Source of the DNA: Paraconiothyrium sp. Pb-2020 | Taxonomy: Eukaryota > Ascomycota > Dothideomycetes > Pleosporales > Didymosphaeriaceae | Reading direction: 5' to 3' | Length of the DNA stretch: 64,000 nt | Assembly (NCBI GenBank): GCA_022419385.1 | Contig: JAJUBI010000004.1 | Coordinates: forward strand, 1,841,286 to 1,905,285 | Part shown: piece after piece, positions 11,566-23,390 of the stretch | How positions within the stretch are numbered: the stretch's first letter is position 1 | Layout of the letters: each line of letters opens with the position of its first letter | Position numbers and translations under genes: made by a program | Notes under the pieces: model-generated | Seen by the model: the letters and a program-made list of their open reading frames with translations, nothing else | Databases searched by the model: none | What the model was told of the DNA's origin: nothing

Positions 11566-14500
11566 GCTGGTGCCTCGTCGCGTCGCTGCGCGGGGGAGAT
11601 GTGCGTTTTCTTTGAGAGGGAGTGGAGCGTTTGCGTTAGCCCCACCGGCAGCTGCAGGAGCCCTTGAACGGAAGCCCTAGACGGAGGGCTGCTGAGGTGA
11701 ACACCCGCTTCGAGATGTCCAGGAGCTCCGCGTGCTGTGGGCGGGCGGCGCTGCGATCTGCGTGTGGAAAGGGGATCGGTGTGACCGCCGCTGGGCGCTT
11801 AGTCCCATTCGTAGCTGCGGGAGCCTCGCAGCGAATGAGGAGTGCAAACACACGTGCGAACAGAGACACGAAGGTGAAAACTGGTTTCTCAAAGTGCAAG
11901 ACGTGCCAGAAAGGGATTTCGAATGCGGCTGCAGAATCCAAAGCAGCTGGACAGGACTCCGCGAGGGATTGCACACCGGAACTGCCTCAAGATGGATGGG
12001 GCACACGTGATCCGTCCATTTGGATCCTTGAACAGGTGCATGCATCCAGAGCTCCTTCATTGGCGCATCTCGCCGCAGCGCGCATCGTGTATGCTGGTCG
12101 AGTATACATTTAGGCGTTGTTCCTACCTTATTGGAGGATTGCGACCATATACTACACATCTCCGTCCGTTGTCTGCAACGACTTGTATACATCTGAGACG
12201 CATTGTTGCAGCCTGAGAAAGCATACGGTTCCCTACCTGTCAAACCGCGACGATGCCTGCCACGAGACAGCCATGGTACGATGGACCAGCATCCTCGACA
12301 TTGCCCCACCTCGACTTCACATCTAGACCGCCTCTCGGAGGGACGCCTTGACGGACAGCAAGCACACCTGTTGCCGGCTGACTCAAGTCCAGCGACGCGC
12401 AGCTCCGGTCCCGATCAGACCCACGGCTTGAGCTCGGAAGGGGGTCTTGACCGACAAGCCCTGTGCAACGGGATGGGCCGTGTCCATAGCAAGGCGACCC
12501 GCGGAACGCCCACCTCTCACCCATCTGCAGGACGATTGCCCAACCACGACAGCGCCTGCAAACCATTGCTAAACGCACCCTAGATGCTCGATGACATCGC
12601 AAAGAAGCTGTCTGGCTTGAATGCGCTCCTTGCAAGCAGCATTTCGAGGGAAAATACGATGATTGTTATACGTCAGGGAACGTGCAGGCTTCACCTTGCC
12701 GGATGATGCTTAGAACCGTTAGCCGTTCGCGTGGAAACGGACGACGTGCGCCCCTCAGCGCGGGTGGTTTTGAGGCTTCAGCTCTAACTTCTCCGAGAAA
12801 GCATATTTCCCACGTGAAGAGATGGTGTCCGGGCTTCCGTGCCATGCTGCCCATGCACACGTAGCTAAAAACTTTATCGCGTGCCCGGTTATTCCCAGAT
12901 TGCACAGCGAAAGCCTCTCGGTCCTGGTAGTCTGATTTGACCGAAGCCTGACATACAGCACCGCAACCCTCATCATGGTAGTGACTTCCGTCGAGCACCC
13001 TCAACAAATCATCTCAAAGCCCACAGCGTGTTCCTGCGCAACGGGAAGGTGCCGCGATCCGCATATGAAACCAGGAGCAGACCCATTTCTTCTGGAGCAT
13101 TACGGAATCGGTATTAGCGCGGGGGTTTGGCCGTAAAAGCAATGCCCCTCCTCCAAACGTTGCAGGAGAGGATGGAGGGGAGGCCACATCGCGAAGGGAG
13201 GTTCGCCCGACCGTGTCTCATCCCACTCCGGTCTCAGCGTGGAAAAAGATGAGGAACGTTGGACGAGTCCTTGGCGAGCGAGGCGCGTCTCCAACTCTTT
13301 TACCGCCGGTTACCCACGCGTAAGGATCGAGGTCGTCGCCCGCGATCCTTGGAGGCGAACGGGCTCAGCGGGGCAACGACCATACAGGTTATCTTCCTGC
13401 TGGCCAGGGTCAGTCGAGCCTTGATTGTCCTTTCTTTCGACTTTGTTCAAGGTCTTGGCTTCCTGCGGTAGGTATGCCGTAGGCAACGGTGTCGCAAAGT
13501 GAGAAGTGCCTGCACGACTTTACACTTGCAACCAAGACTGCGACAAACTCTCGCCCTCTCATGCGACATTCGGTGGGTGCTAAGGCTAGGCTGGTGGGTC
13601 CGGGGAAGAATATCCAGCTCCCGTTGCTACGGGCCTTCGCTAGGAACGAGTAAGTTGGTGCCGATCGGTCCCGGCGCATCCAAGATTACTCGTAGGCGTA
13701 GCCTCGCTGTTGGTGAAATTTAGAGGCTCGTCCTGGCGTCATTGCGTGAGACAAAGGCACCCCCTTTTCCATCGTCGTCATAAGATGAGCATAGCGAAAG
13801 CGGGTTGAGGGGGCCATCTCTGCTGTAATGTTTACGGCTGTGTCAGTAACTTTACGCACGAAGAAGTGTCGGAAGGCGGTGTGAATATGCGGTTGTTGGC
13901 AGAAGTGGACCGCTTGAAGATACATAGGGCATAGCGAGTCCATACCGCTCTTTGTGCACGCTGTGCTGCTCGGTCAATGTTATTGACGGCTCCGTTGTAC
14001 AGCACTCTGGCACGACTAGCCTTGCGTTCGCGAGGCGCGTACCTGGGTACAGGTCGTTGGAAAGGTGGTTGGACGGCGGACTGCCATGTTGCGCTCTGGT
14101 CAGCTCGCAGTGGGCGCGGCTGCAGCACTGTCGGCGGTCTGCAGCGCGTGATGCAGATAGCCCCGGGGCCCCGGGCATTGAACGTTGGTGAAGTTGTAGC
14201 ACGGACGGAGCTTGGATGGACTCGGTGGTTGCGCGGCGCAAGCTCTCTGCAAGCTCCATTATGGAGGGGCACAGCAAGAGCAGCCCCGCTGCGAACCAGT
14301 GTCAACAAGAGGAGGGGCAGCGCGCATCAACACCACTGCACGCAAGTCAGCGTCAGGGAATAAACAACGGGGCGGGAGCCTTGGAAAAGAAACGAGAGCC
14401 GCATCCCGCGACGGACGTGGCACCAGCACCACGCCCCCAGCTAGCCTCACTCACGCTGGGCCACAAGCACTGACAGTGGGTGACTAACCCTACCCCTCGC

Positions 14501-14795
14501 TCTTTCCCTCTTTCCCCCCCCCTTTAGTTCGCTAAGGTCGTCGCTCTTGCCCGCGCTCGCCTTTCACCCATCACCTCCATTGTTTCCATCCCACCCAGCG
14601 TCGCAAACAACCCTCGAGTTGTCTTTCTATCACCGGCTTCAACCCGGCACGCCTATTTCTATGCGAACGCCGACTTCGACGCGAAGGAATGCTACTAGAC
14701 TCGCCCTGCACGCTTTAACACCGTCGCGCACCCGGCAGCATCGCCCTCACATCCGAGCAACCTCGCCGTAGAGACAAAGCCCCCTCTACCGGTCC
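11566..14795. promoter_or_regulatory. Long divergent intergenic region between RasGEF and C2H2 regulator
   Basis: These 3.2 kb separate two divergently transcribed regulatory genes. Many open frames exist on both strands (up to 210 codons at 11677-12309, minus) but none has a domain or supported splicing. A GC palindrome CCCGGGGCCCCGGG lies at 14162-14175, and a pyrimidine-rich stretch with a run of nine C at 14514-14522 precedes the regulator's start, as is usual for fungal promoters and 5' leaders. Long leaders or non-coding transcripts are possible but not visible from sequence alone. Confidence 0.45.
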
Positions 14796-17579
14796 ATGCC
14801 CGCTGCTGCCATGACCATGGCCTCCGCCGCCTCATCCCCCGCCGCCCGCAAGTCGGGCTCCGCACCCGAAAAGAAGTACAAATGCCAGTTCTGCAACCGT
14901 GCCTTCAGCAGGAGCGAGCACCGCAGTCGCCATGAAAGATCGCGTAAGTTGTTCTTGATACTCTAATAGAATCCTGTCTCGATGGCGGCGCGCGTTGAGA
15001 CAACGCGCCGCACGGTAGTGATGTCTGTGTGGTCGTTGTTATCTTGATGCGACACCACGCTGTCCACATTGGACGCGCTTCACGTTCTTTTCATGACATC
15101 CTCTGTTCTTTCATGTGTGCGGAACGGTCGTTGCGACCCATTTTTGATGCTTTGTTGATGCGAAAAGTCGCGAAGCTTGCGCGTTGCGGGGTTCTGTTGC
15201 TAACTACCCCTCACAGACACCAAGGAACGCCCTTTCAAATGTCACAAATGCCGAAGCACCTTCGTTCGTCGCGACCTCTTATTGCGCCACGATCGCACCG
15301 TCCACGCAAAAGATGGCGGCGTGCCACTGACCAGCGAGGTCAAACGCCGTACCAGCAACAAGACGCAAGAAGAGAATGTCGCACCAGGCCCGTCCAAAGG
15401 AGTCATGGCTCACGACTCGGCAACTACTCTGGAGCAGATCGAGGCTAGCAGTGAAGAGATGGTAGATATAGAAGCGGCGGCCATGCTAATGACCGACTTC
15501 CGCCAGAAGGCTATGGCTAGCCAGGAGCCCGAGATGTCTACTGAAGCCCCAAACGCCGTTATTTCGCCCACTGGGCCTCCAATGATGGAGCCTGTTGTTA
15601 CTTACCCTGCCCCGGGCTCCATGTCGTTGCCTCAAATGCCTTGGGGAGACTCTATGGTGCCCGATTCTAGGACACACGGCGCTCAAGACACACATCCGGC
15701 TTTCAACAGCGCCAGCGCTCTTAGCTCGCATCCTCACCAATTGCCGCCGCTGATGGAACGCCAGATGTCGAACTCCAGTATTCCGCCTACCTTCCAGCCT
15801 ATGAGCAGCTCTGCCGCTGCCGCTGGTCTAGGGACGCCAGGTGCTCTCTCGCCCTATCCGGGCATGCTCGGCCCAGTGTCGCCCGTCGATTACCGCAGGT
15901 CTCCTGGTCCTAGCCAGGCACTCATGGTTGCGCGAGCGCCTCAAGTGGAGAACGACGAACAATGCGCTAAGATCATCGAGAACATTAGGCAGTACGACAG
16001 CGAGAATGCCCTATTGGAGACTTTCCACCTACCGAGTCTGAACACCGTTAACAGGTTGCTCAAAACGTACTTCGATCTCTTCCATCATCATCTGCCATTC
16101 TTACACCCAGCCACGTTCCGACCGACTGAAGTCGCAGCTCCCCTGCTCCTTGCTGTGCTTTCAATTGGTGCACTCTACATCTTCGACCAAGATCAGGCGT
16201 ACATGCTCCACATCGGCTCTAAAGTTCTCGTGAACCAGTTTTTGCAGAACAAAGAGAACTTCAGCTCTCGCAAGTGCCCATTATGGACAATGCAAAGTAC
16301 TTTACTTAACATGATCTTCGCAAGCTGGAGCGGTGATCCGAAGGGCCTTGAGTGGGCTTGCTCTATCAAAAGCCTTTTGGCTAATATGGTAGCCGGAAAT
16401 CGCTATGAACTCAAGCTTCGCTCAGAGGCTCGGGAGAACGCGCAGCCAAATCATGAAGAGTGGACTGTAGACGAGCAGTGTCGCCGCACTTACTATGCGG
16501 TGTACATCTTTTTCGGTCTCATGACCTTGACCTACAACCACACACCTGCCATGGGCTTCAACGAGTTTGACACACTTGAGCTCCCGTCATCTGAATCTCT
16601 TTGGACCATGGAGGTGTCTGATGAGGAGTCATGGCGCGAGAGCGTTTCCGCTTCCAAGATTATCACCTTCCGCCAGGCCCATGACAATCTCTTCCAAGGG
16701 GAACCAGCTCAGTACAGCGCCTTTGCTACCCGTGTCATGATCAACGCATTGTTCTTGGAAGTATGGTACCACAAGCGTAGTCCCGAGGCTTTACAGGACG
16801 TCGTGACTGAGTACAAGCTGAGGCTTGCATTGGAAACCTGGGAGAAGTCTCTCGAGCTTTGCGAACCTGAGACTGTCGTGGTCCAGCTGAGTGCGCCCCA
16901 CAAAGGTCACCCACTGATCTTCAACGCCATGGCCATGTATCGGAACACGCGAACAAGGCTTGTGGTAGACCTAAAGTCTGTCCAGGAAGCTCTACGCTAC
17001 CATGATTCCTACGAGGTTGCTGCAGCCATGACGAATGCACGGGACAAGGTACAGCGATCCGAGGAAATGATCAAAGTCATTCAAGAGTGCTTTGACTGCA
17101 TCGAAGTCGCAGCTGTTCAAGGCATCCGGTGGGTGGCACGTACTTCAGCTACCAACTGGAGCATCGAACATCCCCTGACCGGTATGGATCTTATGGTCAT
17201 CCTTACGCTTTGGTTATATCGCCTGGAACATGATGAGGAGCCCGCTACCGAGGAAGAATTAGCCATGTACAACAAGCTTCGGAACCTATTCGATGACGAC
17301 TCTGTCGATGTGTATGGGGCCAAGCTTAGCTCTACTGTGGCTCGTCTTTGGGGCAGCATGATTGATGAGGTGGTTGTTTGGGGGTAAGTGATCGTTTCTC
17401 TCTATGTTGTATCCATGCTGACTAGTGCCAGTATCACCAAGCTGATGGGCGAAGCCTTTAAACTCCACTCTCAGGCTCTTGTGGGCTACGAAGACGCCAT
17501 GTCTGAACGCTCCGGCTCCGCAACACCCTCAATGGCTGCGGGCGGTGTTCAAGTTCTCGAAATGCAGATGGCTTACTAG
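14796..17579 (+). CDS. C2H2 zinc-finger transcription factor with fungal_trans domain
   Basis: Exons 14796-14943, 15217-17383 and 17432-17579 give 820 aa. Two tandem C2H2 fingers (aa ~30-82: CQFC...H, then KCHKC...RHDRTVH) sit at the N-terminus, the second directly after a TKERPF linker of the kind that joins tandem fingers. A Ser/Pro/Met-rich linker follows, then a fungal-specific regulatory domain (PF04082-like, aa ~310-600; YFDLFHHHLPFLHPATF). This architecture occurs in nuclear regulators of the AmdX/ADR1 type; the target pathway is not evident. The first intron (273 nt) is much longer than the others and splits the codon of the last zinc-binding His of finger 1. The last intron (17384-17431) is a typical 48 nt. 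ATG 14796 is chosen because it opens the finger frame; a second in-frame ATG follows five codons later. Confidence 0.9.
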
Positions 17580-18511
17580 GCCCGCCAGCGCCATTCTTCA
17601 CGACTTTTACGACTTTTTATTCTTGTCTCCACTTTACTCTTAGACTGTTTGAACATGTCCACTTCGATCATCTCCCAATGGTTTGGTGCATGGCTCGGAG
17701 TTTGGTGTGCTGTTCTCAATTCCGCTGCATACTCGGTGCTGTGAGTTTTGTCCTATCTTTATCGATCTCGATTTTATTTTCAAGGATGGGTTCATCTGGC
17801 GCATGGGGCGGTCTTGGTCCATTGTAGACGCAGTTGGGCTTGGGCTCGCCCCTTCTGGACATGGGGTCACACTACTAATACCTCTCCTACTCTTACATAC
17901 CCTTTGATTGATTTGGAAACTACTGTTGGTGGCTGGCCCCATGCTGCGCTTCTTGTTCGTCACGGTTGTGCTGCGACACTCCGTTAATGTTTTGCTTTCT
18001 TGCTTTCTCGTTCCCGCTATATCTCCTAATCTCCTTTCTTCTGTTTTCTTATCGCATATACCACTAGTGCTTGTTCCATTTGTCTTCGCGACGGCGGAGT
18101 GAGGAGGACAGCGGGTCAATGGGCAGTGGAAGTGTTTTCAAGGGCGCTACAGGTTGCTATATAGTCATGTATAATAGGATGCATTGGGTGAATCTTTGCT
18201 AGTCTTTGCCGTATTTTGTGATAACGAGGTGTTGAGAACAATGCAGTACGAGTGGGGGGCTTCCAGTTGAGCTGTTGCCAAGATATCGTGGATGCCAAGG
18301 CGCTAAGTTTATGCAGCTTCGAAATTTTGGACGGAAAAAGTGCGAAGCTTGACAGCCAACACCAAAGAACGCGTCGGCCCGCCAGCACCCCTACAACCGA
18401 TTGCTCTCTGTGCAAGAAGCTGCTACCAATCATTCATTTGTGATCTCAGACTCTACCCTTCCCACTTTCCCGATCTACACCCGCGCAACAGCTACCGCGC
18501 ACGCACGCACA
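17580..18511. other. Intergenic: 3' flank of C2H2 regulator and NHP2 promoter
   Basis: Sequence after the stop is T-rich, as in fungal 3' UTRs. No frame with protein-like features was found. The last 200 bases form the NHP2 promoter and leader. Confidence 0.5.
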
Positions 18512-19259
18512 ATGGGCAAGGACAAGGAAGAGAAGAGAGTCAAGGACAAGAAGGAGAAGAAAGAGAAGAAAGAGAAGCGCTCCGAGGTAGACGGCGTCAA
18601 GAAGTCCAAGAAGGAGAAGAAGTCCAAGCTCAACGACGATGTCGCAGACGCACTGGAGAAGGAGCTCGAGAAAGAGCCCGAGGAGAGCCTTGTAAGAATC
18701 GTGGACGAGGACGGCGAGGTTGCTCCTAGAGACATTCCTGCGAGCGCGTTGGTGCCCATTGCGGAACCGCTTCTCGAGGAGTCGAAGGAGGTGAAGAAGG
18801 TACTCAAGACGGTCAAGAAATGTAAGCTACCTTTCTTGCGCGGCAATCGAGCAGTCATATGCTAATACGTGTATAGCCGCTAAGACCAAGACCCTCCGAC
18901 GCGGCGTTAAAGAGGTAGTCAAGTTCCTCCGGAAGTCGTCCTCCAACGCACCGCCCTCGTCCGACATCTCGAACCCCTCGGCCATCGTCGTTATTGCTGC
19001 AGACATCTCGCCAATGGATGTCATCTCCCACATCCCCGTCCTTTGCGAAGACCATAACGTGCCATACATCTTTGTCAAGAGCCGTGCAGAGCTGGGTGAG
19101 GCGAGCGCAACGAAACGGCCCACCAGTGTCGTGTTGGTAGGTAGAGAGAAAACGAGCAAGAAGAAGGACATTAGCGACGAAGACAAGGTTGAGTGGGATG
19201 AGGCGTATGGTACGCTGAGGGATATTGTTATCAAGGCTAGTAAGACGGTGCGGAAATAA
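18512..19259 (+). CDS. NHP2: H/ACA ribonucleoprotein complex subunit NHP2 (L7Ae family)
   Basis: Exons 18512-18821 and 18877-19259 give 230 aa. The N-terminal ~45 residues are a Lys/Glu-rich nucleolar-type tail (MGKDKEEKRVKDKKEKKEKK), followed by an acidic linker and then the L7Ae RNA-binding domain with RRGVKEVVKFLRK, VVIAADISPMDVISHIPVLC and the ATKRPTSVVLV ending. NHP2 binds the kink-turn of H/ACA snoRNAs with Cbf5, Nop10 and Gar1, supporting rRNA pseudouridylation. The intron 18822-18876 has a GCTAAT branch and rejoins Lys-Lys-Ser-Ala-Lys. The start is the ATG giving the conserved MGKDK end; the frame is open upstream, but only through leader-like sequence. Confidence 0.95.
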
Positions 19260-20025
19260 GCGGCCACGGTGGTTATTCTTGTGTACCTGCACGCGGTCCG
19301 TCGTTTGAAAATGGCGGTGGGCGTTTGGCGTTGGATCGGCCTAAGGGCTTTTTACTCGGTTCTCTCGACGGCATTGTACGAAGGTTTCAGGCCTTACGTG
19401 ACTCCTACAAGTTGACGAGTGTGTTGCGACTACTAGGGTTGCCTGGATAACATACAGTTGACGAACTTAGCGTAATGCTGCAAAGGCTCTAAGTTACAAC
19501 TGTGCTTGATGTCGTCGCGTCCATCCATGTATCCCTTTCCTGCCAAAGCCCATCGCCCTGCAGACTAGCTGCTACTATCAAAATTAGATAATCCAGGAAC
19601 TTGTGCTCTTGAAAGCATGCGTTTATATTTCTCTAGCTCTGTACCTGCGCCGCACACCGCATGACCTAGACTGGCGTGCAAAGCAGTGTAGAACCGAAGC
19701 CGTACAGAGAAACTCTTCCCCCTCACACTAAACATGTGAATTGCGCTGAATTTTTTTGCGGACGATCCTGGTGCACAGACTATTGCAGCTCTTGAGTGAG
19801 CATGGAAGTCTGAATGGAATGATTTCCCCTCTCAATTGTGCCAATCCTCCCAGATGAGTATACGACGCGGTGCAAAATGTCACGAGTAAAGATCCCTTGT
19901 GCTTGAGGGACATGGCAAATTTTGCATTGCTCTATATACCCTCTAGAAAACCACCGCCCAGACCCATTTTTGAGCAATAGACTCCATACACATGCAGATC
20001 ATATCGCGTAACTAGATTGTGGTAT
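19260..20025. other. Intergenic between convergent NHP2 and eL22
   Basis: This is the 3'-3' space between two housekeeping genes. Nothing coding was seen beyond short frames of about 60 codons. Confidence 0.5.
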
Positions 20026-20545
20026 CTAGTCCTCGTCCTCATCGGCCTCGTCATTGACGACGTTGAAGAAGCGGAGCTCATATACACCCTTAGAGGTGGA
20101 AACGACGCGGAGCCAGTCACGGAGCTGCTGCTTCTTGAGGAACTTCTTGGTACTACAATGGCATCAGCAATAGGCCTTTGACATACATGTAGTGGACATA
20201 CAGGTACTTCAGGTAGCGACCAGAGAACTCCTGGTGGGCAATGACCTCGATCTTGCCGTCGCCCTGCTGGGAGATCTGGATGGTCTCGCCGAGGTTACCG
20301 GTGCGGCCCTCGACCTTGATGCGATCGTGAAGGAATTTCTCGAAGGCCTGGATGTCGAAGATCTTGTCGTTGACGGGCTGCGAGCAGTTGATGATGAACT
20401 TCTTGGTGATCTTCTGGCCCTTCTTCGCGGCGGCACCGCCGGTTGCGCGCTTCTACATTGGGTACTTTAGCCTACTGTTCTGTGCGAGGGAGCGCTGTGC
20501 TCAACCAAGCGGACAGCAAAGCGGTGTACGTACAGTTGCTGGCAT
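20026..20545 (-). CDS. RPL22: 60S ribosomal protein eL22 (L22e)
   Basis: Exons 20545-20534 (four codons, MPAT), 20452-20202 and 20152-20026 give 129 aa. The product matches eL22 along its length: KKFIINCSQPVNDKIFD, FLHDRIKVEGRTGNLG, EFSGRYLKYLTKKFLKKQQ and RVVSTSKGVYELRFFNVV, ending in the acidic DEADEDED tail. It is a structural protein of the large ribosomal subunit. The first intron (20453-20533, 81 nt) falls just after the start codon region, a common arrangement in fungal ribosomal protein genes; the second (20153-20201) splits the Leu codon of KYL-TKK. Confidence 0.95.
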
Positions 20546-22392
20546 TGTGAATGAAAGAGTGGTTATACGCAAAGAAGTGGTTATCCTGCGCTGGGCGTGT
20601 GGTGTGGACTTTGCTTAAGAGGGTCGCCGAAAAGTTCGCGGTCGCTTAGCTTTTTCGCGCGTTGTGGGTGCTTACGTAACCACAGCTCGAATAGTTTGGG
20701 CGCTGCAATTGGCTGGCGCTCGAAGTGCAAGAAGGCTCCCATTTGCGCCGGTCTCAAGAAGTTACCCATGGTATCATATTCAATATGTCGAGCCTTATAT
20801 GCGCCAGCTGACAGCTTGGAATTGGATTCATTCGGTCGATTGATGATATCTGCTACCTGTAGTATACATGCAATTCTTCATACAGCTTCAGCTCCACGTC
20901 TAAGTTTCCTTCGTAATGTCCATTGACAATGCGCAGAGACGGACACTAAAATCTGAACCAATTCTTTTGCCAACACGAGAGACAATTTTACGTATTAAAT
21001 CGTAGCTCTCAATACATACCATAGTCTGAGTTACCCTACGCTATACTATTATGCATGCATAGCTAGCCCCCATCTCCACACGAGGGATTGATTTGGGAGG
21101 AGCAAGCACTGAGAAGTTCAATTTTTGGGGCGGCCACTGTGGAGTGTTACCAATGCTGAATTACAACTTCTCAGACATTGTATGTAGTGAATCGGCGAAG
21201 GTACAAAGAGCGACTGCGGACGATCAAAATGTCAGACAGTCGAGTTGTCGTTCAATAGTATCTTCTTTGTGCGATGATTGTCGCTCAACGTCGTCATTCT
21301 TTGGCCCAGTCTAGATTGAGAGGATGCACGAAAGAAGCATTCAAGAGTTGCTATCCCATTGACATGCGCGATGAAGTAGACGCTGATAAAGCACGGAAGA
21401 CGTCTCCGACGCTCCAGTAGCAGAGAAGAGGAGTTGCGTTGGAAAAGATGGAGAATGAGAGAAAGGTACGCTAGCTTGTTTCACCTACAGCGTCATCCGG
21501 GTTCTCGTTACCACCTTCAACCAGTGCCCAACGTTCTTGCAAACCTTGCAAATAGTTGAGGTATATAATATAGCCAGACTCAACGTTACTTGTATTAGTC
21601 TATCAGACGTCAGTATCGGCTGCGGGTTGTTGAAAAAGCACCGATTGGGTGCGATGTACGATCGTCAGTTATGGTCGTGAACTCAACCTCACCATCCGTA
21701 GTACACAACTGCGGCGATAGTTGCCAAGAGCGCTTCGACATGCTCAGCCTCGCCTGATGTACGCTGCGGCTCTGATCTCGAGCGGTCTGTTCCGTTTCGA
21801 AACAAGTACTGTATCCCTCCTTCCGCCCAATATACCCGGCTCTCTACTTTGCAGCTCATCAACCCGACGTTGGACACCGCTACCCAACCTCCGTTTGATG
21901 AGTCCTTGTGCGTATGACCAATTCAAGCCGAGGTTCTGTTTCGCTGTCCAGATTGTTTTGCTTATCCACTCCATCCTACCCTCAAATATACACCTCGGTC
22001 ATGTCGCACGCCCCAAATGAGCCGCATATTAAGCATCTGGGGTGCAGCAAAGCTTAACCGTGCAGTCAAATCAGTTTGGCAGGTTGTTTATCGGTATGCC
22101 ACTGGCTTTTGACCAACCACCACGCGCATACTGTGGAGCCCACGACCTCCTAGGACTCGCCGGCCCGGAAGTGCGATAGTAATATATGAGCTCTCAATAT
22201 CTGACCACTATAGCATTTATTCGCGGGTGACCACTGAATCGAAACCCGGGCTGTCGCACATGATGAGGGATCGGGTGGCAACTTGAGATTGGTAGGAGGC
22301 GATGTTGGAAGTGGTGGCAGTATAAAGAGCAAATGGTCGTACATTATTCTGTGCTGTTTCGTATCATCAGCGTGCCCTACATCTAAGTCAAA
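20546..22392. promoter_or_regulatory. Divergent promoter region, eL22 and AA9
   Basis: 1.85 kb between the starts of eL22 (minus) and the AA9 gene (plus). No protein-like frame was found. TATAAA at 22321-22326 lies 67 bp before the AA9 ATG. The stretch 20930-21080 is AT-rich. Confidence 0.5.
22321..22326 (+). promoter_or_regulatory. Probable TATA box of the AA9 gene
   Basis: TATAAA lies 67 bp upstream of the AA9 start codon, a usual distance for an inducible fungal secreted-enzyme gene. The motif is seen; its use is inferred. Confidence 0.55.
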
Positions 22393-23390
22393 ATGTTGTT
22401 CTCCAGCGCTGTTACCGCCGTTGCTCTTCTCGCCGCGCAGGCTTCCGCCCATGGCGCCGTGACCAGCTACGTGATCGATGGCACAACATATCCTGGATAC
22501 GAAGGCTTCGCACCCGCCACGAGCCCCAAGACTATTCAGAGAGAGTGGCCTGACTACAATCCAACAATGATGTACGGATTATCGGGGTACAAAGTGGGGT
22601 GTTCAGGCTGCCGATTGTCTGAAGAATCTAGGCCTTACAACTCTAGGTCTGACTTCTCCAGACATTAGTAGCTGGCTAGAACATCTAACTTACCCACTTC
22701 CCTGATTTTCGAACATTACACTGACTTTGTGTCCCAACCTTTAGGGTTACTGACAAGAAGGTCATGTGCAATGGTGGCACGTCCGCAGACCTCAGCGCGC
22801 CGGTGAAGGCTGGAGGCAAGGTCAAGGCCATCTGGAAACAGTGGACGCACGCTCAGGGCCCTGTCATGGTCTGGATGTACAAGTGCGCTGGTGATTTCAA
22901 ATCATGCGATGGATCAGGCAAGAAATGGTTCAAGGTAAGTCACATTGTCAATCGCCACAACGTAGAAGAGTCGGAGGTTAACTTGACTAGATCGACGAGA
23001 AGGGAATGACTGCCCCTCCTCTTTCTGGCACTGCGTGGGGGACAAACGACGTGTTGAAAAACCTCTATTGGTAAAAAGTCCTGGTGTCCTACATTATGAT
23101 TATATCCTTACATATTTCGTAGGGAGTCTACCATCCCTAGCTCTCTTGCAGCAGGCAACTACCTTATCCGTCATGAACTCCTCGCTCTTCACCAGGCCAA
23201 CACACCCCAGTTTTACGCTGAGTGTGCTCAACTGCAGGTCACTGGTAGCGGCTCTGGCCAACCTAGCGGTGATTTCCTTGCTACCATCCCCGGCTACGCG
23301 CCCCAGAGCGATCCAGGAATCACCGTCGACACATACGGAAGCAAGGCTACAACGTACACTCCGCCTGGGCCCAAGGTTTGGAGTGGGTAG
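22393..23390 (+). CDS. AA9 (former GH61) lytic polysaccharide monooxygenase
   Basis: Exons 22393-22571, 22745-22934, 22991-23070 and 23123-23390 give 238 aa. A 19-residue signal peptide ending QASA exposes His20 as the N-terminal copper ligand (HGAVTSY). The second histidine-brace ligand is His95 in QWTHAQGP, and the axial region PQFYAEC supplies Gln179 and Tyr181, so the active site is complete. Other family blocks are CNGGTSADLSAPV, IPSSLAAGNYLIRHE and IPGYAPQSDPGI. There is no carbohydrate-binding module; the protein ends shortly after the catalytic domain. AA9 enzymes oxidatively cleave cellulose, sometimes hemicellulose. The first intron (173 nt) is longer than the other two (56 and 52 nt), and all rejoin in frame. 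Confidence 0.93.

Noticed and set aside
11677..12309. 210-codon minus-strand open frame
   Set aside because: Cys/Ser/His-rich with no domain, overlaps equally long frames on the plus strand, and GC-rich DNA has few stops.
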